DNA from: a virus
Reading direction: 5' to 3' (one strand)
DNA: 20,430 nucleotides
Virus record (IMG/VR): IMGVR_UViG_3300013093_000346
Coordinates: 1-20,430 of that record
Position numbers and translations under genes: made by a program. The notes below the pieces were generated by a model, which was not told the DNA's origin, searched no databases, and saw only the letters and a program-made list of their open reading frames with translations. Below, one piece after another: positions 7,215-13,927 of the stretch; within the stretch, counting starts at the first letter, position 1, and every line of letters starts with the position of its first letter.

Positions 7215-7721
7215 ATGCAAATATTAACATTAGAAGATAAAACTTTCTCATTGAATAACTTACCAGAGGAAGTAGATGAAAATACAAGGTTCGCAGTCTT
7301 AGATAACAGCACACCGGCGGAACCAGATTTCTTTTTCATGCCACTAATTTTCTTGGAAAGTTTCAATGCTCCAGCAATAGTACTAAGAATAGGAGACGAT
7401 GAAATAGCAATGCCGGTAGACTGGAGTATAGCAGTAGGGGATAGTACTAGCAGTTGCGATATAGAAGTATTGCCACTAACTAGCCTAAATGACCGCGGAT
7501 TTGAAGCATTAATTTTTAATCCGCTAAGTAGCTTTAGAGTCGAATTTAAAAAAATAGAAATCATAAACTTTTATAATGATGTGAAATGGTATTTTCCTAA
7601 AATGAAAAACGGGCAACTACTTGCAACACCTACCAGATTCGGGAATAAACCTCCTTGTGCATATTTTGTAAAAGAAATATCAAAACAACAAGAATTAATT
7701 CAACTGGATAAATTATTATGA
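7215..7721 (+). CDS. Conserved phage protein of unknown function after uvsW
   Basis: A 168-residue, mostly beta-rich protein with no export signal. Blocks such as FFFMPLIFLESFNAPAIVLR and DVKWYFPKMKNGQLLATPTR, and the ending CAYFVKEISKQQ, match the wording of a conserved T4-like cyanophage family that I recall only as hypothetical. TAAGGA at 7205-7210 acts as SD, and the stop overlaps the oxygenase start by four bases. The position between a helicase and an oxygenase suggests a DNA-metabolism or control role, but nothing in the sequence states it. Confidence 0.85.
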   Translation: MQILTLEDKTFSLNNLPEEVDENTRFAVLDNSTPAEPDFFFMPLIFLESFNAPAIVLRIGDDEIAMPVDWSIAVGDSTSSCDIEVLPLTSLNDRGFEALIFNPLSSFRVEFKKIEIINFYNDVKWYFPKMKNGQLLATPTRFGNKPPCAYFVKEISKQQELIQLDKLL

Positions 7722-8338
7722 CATTAAAAGTAGCTTATTTCCAACCAACCGTAATAGCAATGGACAGCATTCCTCCCGTAGAATTCAGTCGAATTTATAG
7801 TTTGGCCGAAACCCTACATACACGCACTGATTTAAATGATGCTAACAATGCAATAAGTCTCCGGGGAGGTCAACAAATTCAAGTGTATCCAAACAATCTA
7901 GGGTTAGACGTTAGTTGGTTAGTACGATGGCTAGAATCCATTGCTAACGGGTACATGGAATTAATTTCACAACAAAGCGGTACTGAAGAATTAAAATATT
8001 GTAAACCTGAAGTAGTCAGTGTGTGGACTATTCGACAAACTCAGGGCGATTATCAAGAGATGCATACACATCCTGCCGGACATTTGAGTGGAAACATTTA
8101 TATTAGTGCTCCTGAATTACAAGACTCTAGTCCGCCTAGCGATAGCCAAATATTATTTAGATTGCCCCACACAAAAGACATAACCAAGTTTATTATGAAT
8201 GATACTTGGAAATATACCCCTACTCCTGGCACAGTGATACTTTTTCCTAGTCAATTACCTCATACAGTTTATCCATGGAAAGGCGTTGGAACTAGGACTG
8301 TGATGGCATTTGATATTAGATTACTGCCAAAGGATTGA
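7718..8338 (+). CDS. 2-oxoglutarate/Fe(II)-dependent oxygenase (2OG-FeII_Oxy_5 type)
   Basis: A 206-residue cupin-fold enzyme predicted to hydroxylate a substrate using O2, Fe(II) and 2-oxoglutarate. The signature of the family is visible: SVWTIRQTQGDYQEMHTHPA with H116-x-H118, followed by LSGNIYISAPE. Later comes PGTVILFPSQLPHTVYP with H182, and R193 in GTRTVMAF as the likely 2-oxoglutarate anchor. The iron triad would be H116, H118 (in place of the usual Asp) and H182. The family is common in marine T4-like phages and its substrate is unknown. Here it lies inside a replication operon, overlapping its upstream neighbour by four bases, which would fit action on a nucleotide, DNA or replication protein; that is inference. 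Confidence 0.88.
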   Translation: MTLKVAYFQPTVIAMDSIPPVEFSRIYSLAETLHTRTDLNDANNAISLRGGQQIQVYPNNLGLDVSWLVRWLESIANGYMELISQQSGTEELKYCKPEVVSVWTIRQTQGDYQEMHTHPAGHLSGNIYISAPELQDSSPPSDSQILFRLPHTKDITKFIMNDTWKYTPTPGTVILFPSQLPHTVYPWKGVGTRTVMAFDIRLLPKD

Positions 8339-8339
8339 T

Positions 8340-8645
8340 ATGGGAACACTTAAACCTGGTGCAAAATACATATACGAAAGAAACGACAATGTTGTCTATG
8401 CTAGAGAGTTTGGAGCCACTGAGAGGACTCCAATTGGTTGGGATTACGATCCTGTTAGCGGACACACGACCGATGAATCACATAGGTTCGATCCTAGAAC
8501 TCCAGATGGAAAACCGTTGCACGAACATTTAAAAGAAGCGGACTTATGGGGTAAAATACGCCGAGAAGCTAAAACCAATATTACTTTACAAAAGGCATTA
8601 GATCGTGCTATAATGATATACAAACTAAGCAAAGATAAAGTATGA
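8340..8645 (+). CDS. Small conserved phage protein (MGTLKPGAKYIYER family)
   Basis: A 101-residue protein starting at ATG 8340, one base after the oxygenase stop; an earlier TTG at 8310 would lie inside the oxygenase gene and is rejected. It begins MGTLKPGAKYIYERNDNVVY, carries a central IGWDYDPVSGHTTDES segment, and ends in a helical LWGKIRREAKTNITLQKALD block. I recall this wording from T4-like cyanophage genomes, where it is unassigned. No catalytic motif is seen. The stop overlaps the next start by four bases, so it is made together with its neighbours. Confidence 0.85.
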   Translation: MGTLKPGAKYIYERNDNVVYAREFGATERTPIGWDYDPVSGHTTDESHRFDPRTPDGKPLHEHLKEADLWGKIRREAKTNITLQKALDRAIMIYKLSKDKV

Positions 8646-9121
8646 GTGAAAAAGTTGAGTTAAAAGAAAAATTAACAGCCGTTGATCAAAATATTCGTGA
8701 GCTATGGGATGCTATGGATACAGATCAACAAAAAGCTCTGAAGAATGAATTTTACATACTTAATAGGTATGTCAGTAATGTTGCTGGACAAAAGAGAGAA
8801 ATTCAAGAACACTTTGTTTTAACAGTTAATGAATATTTTAACAAAAATTGGAATAGCTTACAAAAACATCCTAAATTAATGTGGATGCTATTGTGTATGT
8901 GTAATTGGAATGGTGAGAAAACATTTTTCCACGAATGGATTGGTTATAAAAAGAAATCAGGTTCAAATAGCAAGAAAGTTAATTTCTTAGCAGAATTGTA
9001 CCCTAATAAAAAAATGGACGAAATTGAATTGATGGCATCAATTAACTCCGATAAAGAAATTAAAGAGTTAGCTAAATCTTATGGTATGGATGATGCTACT
9101 ATTGCTAAGAAATTAAAATGA
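8642..9121 (+). CDS. Conserved unknown, helical protein upstream of the zinc-finger gene
   Basis: A 159-residue, largely helical, charged protein. The middle part, KLMWMLLCMCNWNGEKTFFH, is hydrophobic and rich in Met and Cys but is not a membrane span in context. The C-terminal helix pair (EIKELAKSYGMDDATIAKKL) resembles a helix-turn-helix or protein-binding tail. I considered the clamp-loader small subunit gp62, because the overall size and helical ending are similar, but found no convincing shared motif. Four-base overlaps on both sides place it firmly in the operon. Function not recognised. Confidence 0.82.
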   Translation: MSEKVELKEKLTAVDQNIRELWDAMDTDQQKALKNEFYILNRYVSNVAGQKREIQEHFVLTVNEYFNKNWNSLQKHPKLMWMLLCMCNWNGEKTFFHEWIGYKKKSGSNSKKVNFLAELYPNKKMDEIELMASINSDKEIKELAKSYGMDDATIAKKLK

Positions 9122-9813
9122 TGGCGTTAATTAGTCAACCTTATAATTGCAGTTATTGCGGAAAAGGTTTCATGCAAGAAAAAACTTTGTTTGTGCATGT
9201 GTGCGAACAAAAACGTCGAGCATTAGCACGGTCGGATAAACATGTAATACTTGGTTTTGATACTTTTCAAAAGTTTTATAAATTAGCCCAACCTAACAGC
9301 AAGCAGGAAAAAACTTATGAAGATTTTTGTAAAAGCAGTTACTATAATGCTTTTGTTAAGTTTGGCAGTTTTGTCAGTAATGTTAATCCTCTCTACCCGG
9401 AAAGATTTATCGACTACGTTGTCCGCTCCGGTATCAAACTTGACCACTGGTGCAGAGACGAACTCTACGACGAATACGTCTTCGACCTTATTAGAAAAGA
9501 AACCGCGGAAACCGCACTCCAAAGATCGATAGGAACAATGATGGACTGGGCTGATCTCCATAACGCTCAATGGAATCATTATTTTCTGTACGTTAGTCTG
9601 AGTCGGGCATGCTACGATATAAAAGACGGAAAAATAAGTCCTTGGCTACTATTGAACAGTAGCAATGGTAAAGATATGCTTAAAAAATTCAATGATGAAC
9701 AATTGAATCATATACAAAAAATTATCGATTTACCATTTTGGATTAATAAGTTTAAAAAATTACCAGAAGATGTTAAACTTGTTAAAGATGTAGTAAAGGA
9801 AAGTAATATATAA
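9118..9813 (+). CDS. C2HC zinc-finger protein next to the DnaE-like gene
   Basis: A 231-residue protein with an N-terminal zinc finger: C11-x2-C14 in YNCSYCGKGF, then H27-x-C29 in FVHVCEQKRR, followed by a basic stretch. The remainder is helical with well-defined blocks: KSSYYNAFVKFGSFVSNVNP, RFIDYVVRSGIKLDHWCRDE and DIKDGKISPWLLLNS. I recall close relatives in T4-like cyanophages with no assigned function. The finger and basic patch suggest nucleic-acid or protein binding. The gene begins inside the stop of its predecessor and ends one base into the start of the DnaE-like gene, so the zinc-finger and palm-like proteins should be made in step and may form one unit. An internal ORF in another frame (9317-9532) is treated as a shadow. 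Confidence 0.88.
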   Translation: MMALISQPYNCSYCGKGFMQEKTLFVHVCEQKRRALARSDKHVILGFDTFQKFYKLAQPNSKQEKTYEDFCKSSYYNAFVKFGSFVSNVNPLYPERFIDYVVRSGIKLDHWCRDELYDEYVFDLIRKETAETALQRSIGTMMDWADLHNAQWNHYFLYVSLSRACYDIKDGKISPWLLLNSSNGKDMLKKFNDEQLNHIQKIIDLPFWINKFKKLPEDVKLVKDVVKESNI

Positions 9814-10391
9814 TGCCTGATATCGATATTGACTTTGCAGATAGAACTAAAGCCTTAGCCATATTAAAGCATATAGACGCACGACTCGATACTGATAAAA
9901 AACACAATACTGGTGTATATTGCACTTCTATCCCGCACAATCCTGTAACTAATATCAGTACATTAGATTACAAAGATGCCGAATCCAGAGGGTATTTTAA
10001 GATTGATTTTTTAAACGTTAGTGTGTATGATGGTGTTAAAACTAAAGAACATTTAACGCAATTATTAGACAAAGAACCTATTTGGGAACTATTAGAAGAG
10101 AAAGATTTTTGTGATAAAATATTCCATGTAAATGGCTATCATAATTTAATCTCTAAACTAAAACCGAGAAGTGTAGAACAATTAGCTATGTTCCTCGCTT
10201 TGATCAGACCGGGGAAGAAACATCTCATCCCAATATGCGAGAAGAATGGCTTCAAGTCTATTAAAGATGATATTTGGCAAAAAACTGAAGAATCCTACTT
10301 CTTTAAAAAATCCCATGCTACTTCCTATGCTTGTGTTATTGTTGTACAGATGAATTTAATTTGCGAACAACTAACGGACCTTACGGACTAA
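9813..10391 (+). CDS. Miniature DnaE-like (DNA polymerase III alpha) palm protein
   Basis: A 192-residue protein whose blocks follow the order of the palm and inner fingers of bacterial DNA polymerase III alpha. PDIDIDFADR at the N-terminus matches PDFDVDF, giving D3 and D5 for E. coli D401 and D403. HNTGVYCTSIP resembles the AGGVVIAP strand. YFKIDFLNV gives D65 for E. coli D555. YHNLISKLKPRSVEQLAMFL with ALIRPG matches the DLIKRLKP...ALFRPG segment. YFFKKSHATSYACV (162-174) matches the YGFNKSHSAAYALV block. All three catalytic aspartates are kept, while the PHP domain, most of the fingers, the beta-binding region and the OB fold are missing; bacterial DnaE has about 1,160 residues. It overlaps the zinc-finger gene by one base and converges with a minus-strand gene by 21 bases. 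It may be a catalytic subunit, a structural relic recruited for another task, or a decoy for host Pol III; the sequence does not decide. Confidence 0.85.
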   Translation: MPDIDIDFADRTKALAILKHIDARLDTDKKHNTGVYCTSIPHNPVTNISTLDYKDAESRGYFKIDFLNVSVYDGVKTKEHLTQLLDKEPIWELLEEKDFCDKIFHVNGYHNLISKLKPRSVEQLAMFLALIRPGKKHLIPICEKNGFKSIKDDIWQKTEESYFFKKSHATSYACVIVVQMNLICEQLTDLTD

Positions 10392-10745
10392 TTGTACACT
10401 TTTTCTTTTAACACGTTTAAGTGTGAGATTCATTAAGTTTACTACTGGCCCTAAAACAATTCTAGTGTCTTTACTATTAAATGTTTTTATTGCGTATGAA
10501 AATGGGCCTATTTCTTCTTTGCAAAATATATTGATAGGAAATTGACGGTTGCTTTCCCACCACCATATCTCGCCTACTTCTAGGAATTTTGTTCGTTCTT
10601 CCGGTGTTTTTAACGCATTAAGATCGTAAAAACTGGTTACAAATTGATCTTGATTAATTATAATTCCGACATACTCGTTTTCACCGTAATTAATTACGCT
10701 GATAAAAGGTAGATTTTGTTCTATATTGTCTCTTAGTTTTGCCAT
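10371..10745 (-). CDS. Conserved small phage protein with WWWESNR motif
   Basis: A 124-residue minus-strand protein starting at ATG 10745 (MAKLRDNIEQNLPFISVINY); an upstream in-frame ATG at 10799 would run through the divergent gene and its promoter and is rejected. The distinctive block is VGEIWWWESNRQFPINIFCK, then KDTRIVLGPVVNLMNLTL and a very basic end, KRVKRKSVQLVRKVR. I recall this family from T4-like cyanophages, unassigned. The C-terminus could bind nucleic acid. Its 3' end overlaps the DnaE-like gene by 21 bases tail to tail. The late promoter of the divergent virion gene begins in its start codon, so late transcription to the right may exclude its expression. Confidence 0.82.
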   Translation of the reverse strand: MAKLRDNIEQNLPFISVINYGENEYVGIIINQDQFVTSFYDLNALKTPEERTKFLEVGEIWWWESNRQFPINIFCKEEIGPFSYAIKTFNSKDTRIVLGPVVNLMNLTLKRVKRKSVQLVRKVR

Positions 10746-10750
10746 AAATA
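10743..10750 (+). promoter_or_regulatory. T4-type late promoter for the 363-residue virion gene
   Basis: CATAAATA matches the T4 late consensus TATAAATA at seven of eight positions. Eighteen bases lie between it and ATG 10769, leaving a leader of about 12 bases containing AAAGG. Its CAT is the complement of the start codon of the divergent gene. Confidence 0.65.
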
Positions 10751-10768
10751 GTATAAAGGTCCTGCCAA

Positions 10769-11860
10769 ATGCAAAAAATTCAAAGTTATTTATATCCAAA
10801 TAGGATTATACTACTAGCCGATGTGGCAGGCTTCACTGTGGAGAATAAAGTCGTGTACGCAAGAACAATTAAAATATATCAAGGCATCGATAATGTCGTT
10901 GAATTCGACATACAAAATGCTGATCAAAAACGTATAGACTTAACTACTCTATCTAATATACAAGTAAATGTCATGGACGCAAGTGGTAACGCACTACCAT
11001 CGAGTCCGTATACTGTAAACTTATTATCTGTAGCTACTGCTACTAATGCCACAACTGTGGCAACTGTTGGACAAGCTACAACTACAACTATTACAATTCC
11101 AACAGCACATGTAACTGGAACTTTTAGTGTCGGGTATCAACTAACTGGAACAAACATAATCGGGCCTGTATTTGTAAGTAGCATAAATTCTGATATAGAT
11201 AGCGCAACTACAACACTAACTGTTACTTTTCAAAATCAAACAGTAGCCTTGGCAACTAATCAAAGTTTATCGAATATAGTTAAAGGATTAGCATCGATTA
11301 CTATTCCAAAAACTGATTTATGGGATTTAAAATCACAATATTTAAAATATAGTGTAACTGCTACTCAACTAGGAAACACTGTAGTTTTGTATACAGATAG
11401 TCAATTTGGCGCTTTGGGAACTTTAGAATTGGTAGGAAGTGCTACTCCTATATGTCGTAAAGATGTAATCTATGATAAATTCGTAGGTGAAATTAATTAT
11501 ATAGGTAATGTTATCAATCACACTCCGGCTATACCTTGCAAATTCTACGAAGCAACACCTACAGAATATATGAGTTTTAGTGTAGTTTTAAATAACTTTG
11601 TTGGAACAATCTATGTAGAAGCTACGGAAGATATGACTATTTCGGTTGGATCGTTTTTAAATGCACCGCAGTTACAATCATTTACTTGTACTACGGCAAC
11701 ATCCACAACTATAACTTTTAGTAATGTTCCTGTAGCAAGCGCCGGAGGTCGATATAACTACATGCGTATAAGTTGGTTATATCCAGATGTTTGGCAGTAC
11801 GGTGGACAAGATCCAACTTTAATGTACGGATCGATAACCAAAGTCATTGCATCATCATAA
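10769..11860 (+). CDS. Virion structural protein, beta-rich, probable neck or tail component
   Basis: A 363-residue protein starting MQKIQSYLYPNRIILLADVA. The N-terminal block VYARTIKIYQGIDNVVEFDI and the later DVIYDKFVGEINYIGNVINH, AIPCKFYEATPTEYMSFSVV and TIYVEATEDMTISVGSF are well ordered beta-strand blocks. A Thr/Ala-rich inserted region spans about residues 85-165 (ATATNATTVATVGQATTTTI). Composition, lack of enzyme motifs and a late promoter point to a virion part. I recall related proteins as virion structural in T4-like marine phages but cannot place it on the particle. The minus-strand neighbour overlaps only if its rejected upstream start is used. Confidence 0.8.
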   Translation: MQKIQSYLYPNRIILLADVAGFTVENKVVYARTIKIYQGIDNVVEFDIQNADQKRIDLTTLSNIQVNVMDASGNALPSSPYTVNLLSVATATNATTVATVGQATTTTITIPTAHVTGTFSVGYQLTGTNIIGPVFVSSINSDIDSATTTLTVTFQNQTVALATNQSLSNIVKGLASITIPKTDLWDLKSQYLKYSVTATQLGNTVVLYTDSQFGALGTLELVGSATPICRKDVIYDKFVGEINYIGNVINHTPAIPCKFYEATPTEYMSFSVVLNNFVGTIYVEATEDMTISVGSFLNAPQLQSFTCTTATSTTITFSNVPVASAGGRYNYMRISWLYPDVWQYGGQDPTLMYGSITKVIASS

Positions 11861-11875
11861 AAAACCTGCTATAAT
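11847..11875 (+). promoter_or_regulatory. sigma70-like promoter of the primase operon
   Basis: TTGCAT (11847-11852), exactly 17 bases, perfect TATAAT (11870-11875). Only five bases lie before ATG 11881, so the predicted +1 coincides with the start codon. Its -35 box lies in the end of the upstream virion gene. Confidence 0.75.
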
Positions 11876-11880
11876 TAGAC

Positions 11881-12870
11881 ATGAGTCTAATAGCAGATAC
11901 ACTTTTAACATACTTACCCGGAAAGCGTAAACACACTCCAAGCGGTTGGATTGGGTTTAATGCTGTCTGCTGTGACGACAAAAGACAACGTGGCGGATTT
12001 ATTATCAATGGCGGTGATGCAGTTAGCTATCATTGTTTCAATTGTGGATTCAAATGCAGTTGGCAACCGGGCAGACATATCAGTCAAAAAATGAATAAGT
12101 TCATGCGGGATTTAAATATCCCCGATGATGTCATTTCACAGTTACGATTAGAAGCACTTAAATTAGATAATAATAATACGACAGAAATACGAAGTATCAT
12201 TCCAAAGTTTGATATTAGAGCATTGCCTATGGATTCTAAAGGGTTTGCTGAATGGGACACTTGGCTGCATGTTAGTGGCCCAGAGTTTGCTCCTGAAGGT
12301 CTAGCTAAGGTAGTTAACTATGTTAATGACCGAGGTATACATCCTCTTAGCTATCCATTTTATTATTCAAATAAAGTTGGATTTACTAACAGGATTATTA
12401 TTCCTTTCTTGTACAAAGGAGAGATCGTAGGTTGGACCGCCCGGGCAATTAATGATGCTCAACCTAAATATCTGTCGGAACAACAACCTGGTTATGTGTT
12501 TAATCTAGATAATCAACAGGATGATAGAACGTTCGTAATTGTTAGCGAAGGTCCGTTTGATGCGCTAAGTATTGATGGCTGTGCATTACTCGGAGCAGAA
12601 ATTAAAGACAGCCAAAATTGGCTATTAAAACAATTAGGCAAAGAGCTTGTGCTAGTTCCCGATAGAGATCATGAAGGTCCAAAAACGGTAGAACGTGCAA
12701 TAGAATTAGGGTGGAGTGTTAGTATGCCCGACTGGCCTAATGATGTTAAAGATATAAATGATGCTGTAATTAAACTAGGTCGACTGGCAACAATGTGGTT
12801 GATTGTTAGTGCAAAAGAATCTAACAGTCTTAAAATACAATTAAGAGCAAAAAAATGGTTCAAAGAATAA
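11881..12870 (+). CDS. 61: DNA primase gp61
   Basis: Makes RNA primers for lagging-strand synthesis together with helicase gp41. It has 329 residues (T4 gp61 has 342). The N-terminal zinc site is C30-C31 with H51-C52-x2-C55 (YHCFNCGFKC), in the CC variant I recall from cyanophage primases. The catalytic core shows VGFTNRIIIPFLYKGEIVGW and then a Toprim domain: E223 in VIVSEGPFDALS and D261/D263 in LVPDRDHEG, the metal-binding acidic residues. PKYLSE near 196 is a further conserved segment. No SD precedes the ATG; the promoter predicts a leaderless transcript. The last 16 bases overlap a 38-residue gene. Confidence 0.93.
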   Translation: MSLIADTLLTYLPGKRKHTPSGWIGFNAVCCDDKRQRGGFIINGGDAVSYHCFNCGFKCSWQPGRHISQKMNKFMRDLNIPDDVISQLRLEALKLDNNNTTEIRSIIPKFDIRALPMDSKGFAEWDTWLHVSGPEFAPEGLAKVVNYVNDRGIHPLSYPFYYSNKVGFTNRIIIPFLYKGEIVGWTARAINDAQPKYLSEQQPGYVFNLDNQQDDRTFVIVSEGPFDALSIDGCALLGAEIKDSQNWLLKQLGKELVLVPDRDHEGPKTVERAIELGWSVSMPDWPNDVKDINDAVIKLGRLATMWLIVSAKESNSLKIQLRAKKWFKE

Positions 12871-12971
12871 TCAATTTTATTTTATCTCCTATACGAAAAT
12901 ATAAAGAGAAACAAGCATTTAAGAAAAAATTAGAAGAGATGCGTAAACGCGATCCTTTCATTTACAAATGA
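12855..12971 (+). CDS. 38-residue basic protein between primase and carbamoyltransferase
   Basis: ATG 12855 to TGA 12969-12971. It reads MVQRIINFILSPIRKYKEKQ followed by a Lys/Arg/Glu-rich helix and the ending RKRDPFIYK. It has an amphipathic, hydrophobic N-terminal turn and a net strongly positive helix, so it could sit on a membrane surface or bind nucleic acid. It overlaps the primase by 16 bases and the carbamoyltransferase start by four (ATGA), exactly the coupling seen across this genome, and it fills an otherwise empty gap. I recall similar short ORFs ending in RDPFIY downstream of cyanophage primases. Function unknown. Confidence 0.75.
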   Translation: MVQRIINFILSPIRKYKEKQAFKKKLEEMRKRDPFIYK

Positions 12972-13909
12972 TACACTGGGGAATTAACGCACTTAATCAT
13001 GGCAGTAGTCTTGCTGTTTTTAAAAACGGCAAGCTATGGTCCAATACTGTTAACACCAGTGTTAGTTTAAATGCCGAAACTATTCGTCAAGCATTACATC
13101 AAGGTGCACCTGATCGTATATTTTGGTACGAACGCCCTTGGATTAAAAAAGCAAGACAACTATATGCCGGACAATATAAGACGGCATTAGATATGTCTAC
13201 ATTACCGAAACGACATTTAATGCAATTTAAATATGCACCTATTACATATAGTCCTCACCATGGGAGTCATGCTGCCGCTGGGTATTATACTAGTCCGTTT
13301 AATCACTGTGCAGTTGTTGTACTTGATGCGATTGGAGAATTCGAATGTGCCACCATCTGGGAAGCAAAACACGGAGAATTGAAAAAAATGTGGAGCAGAA
13401 GTTATCCACATAGTTTAGGATTATTTTATAGCGCATTTACACAACTGTGCGGACTTACTCCTATTAGAGATGAATATCTATTGCAACAAATGGCCGATCA
13501 AGGCGATAAACAACGGTATTTTAAAGAAATTAATGGCTATATCAGCAATACACTACAATTGAAATATAATTTACATAGAGGGGTACAAAACTGGCCTTAC
13601 CCTATTAATAATTTACAAGATCAATGCGATATTGCCGCGGCGGTGCAAGATGCGTTTGAAGGACAAATTGGTATGGTAATGATGGAAGCTAGAAAATTAA
13701 CCAATACTGATTGTCTAGTTTATATGGGCGGTTGTGCTATGAATTCAGCGGCCAATAAAAGATTTGTCGAGCCCATGTTTAAGTATCGTTGGAGTTTACC
13801 TAATCCCGGCGATCCAAGCAGTAGTATAGGTGCAGTACTGTATCATACCAAACAACGAGTATGGGATTACAAGTGGGATATTGTCAAACACATTGAGATT
13901 AATGTTTAA
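12968..13909 (+). CDS. NodU/CmcH-family carbamoyltransferase, Kae1-like domain only
   Basis: Predicted to transfer a carbamoyl group from carbamoyl-adenylate to a hydroxyl. The 313 residues correspond to the N-terminal Kae1/TsaD-like domain. IHWGINALNHGSSLAV opens the ASKHA fold. SPHHGSHAAAGYY carries the HxxxH metal pair (H97/H101). VVVLDAIGEF (D120) and LVYMGGCAMNSAANKR are the later nucleotide-site blocks. Full-length NodU, CmcH and TobZ proteins are near 550-600 residues and carry a second, YrdC-like domain that makes carbamoyl-adenylate; it is missing here. Short forms are, as I recall, usual in T4-like cyanophages. A phage family of this kind has been reported to carbamoylate 5-hydroxymethylcytosine, so DNA modification is a real possibility. 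The start overlaps the 38-residue gene by four bases. Confidence 0.88.
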   Translation: MIHWGINALNHGSSLAVFKNGKLWSNTVNTSVSLNAETIRQALHQGAPDRIFWYERPWIKKARQLYAGQYKTALDMSTLPKRHLMQFKYAPITYSPHHGSHAAAGYYTSPFNHCAVVVLDAIGEFECATIWEAKHGELKKMWSRSYPHSLGLFYSAFTQLCGLTPIRDEYLLQQMADQGDKQRYFKEINGYISNTLQLKYNLHRGVQNWPYPINNLQDQCDIAAAVQDAFEGQIGMVMMEARKLTNTDCLVYMGGCAMNSAANKRFVEPMFKYRWSLPNPGDPSSSIGAVLYHTKQRVWDYKWDIVKHIEINV

Positions 13910-13921
13910 AGAAAGTATAAT
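13893..13921 (+). promoter_or_regulatory. sigma70-like promoter of gene 41
   Basis: TTGAGA (13893-13898), exactly 17 bases, perfect TATAAT (13916-13921), then six bases to ATG 13928. The predicted +1 is the A of the start codon. The -35 element lies at the end of the carbamoyltransferase gene. Confidence 0.75.
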
Positions 13922-13927
13922 ATATAC

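Noticed and set aside
8642-9121. Clamp-loader small subunit gp62
   Set aside because: Size and helical ending are similar, but no specific motif matches and no gp44 or gp45 gene is adjacent.
9317-9532. ORF inside the zinc-finger gene beginning MKIFVKAVTIMLLLSLAVLS, membrane-like, with AGGA eight bases upstream
   Set aside because: It lies wholly within a well-supported conserved gene in another frame. Hydrophobic and Thr/Ser-rich translation is a common by-product of such codon use. Only frame-specific conservation would revive it as an overprinted gene.
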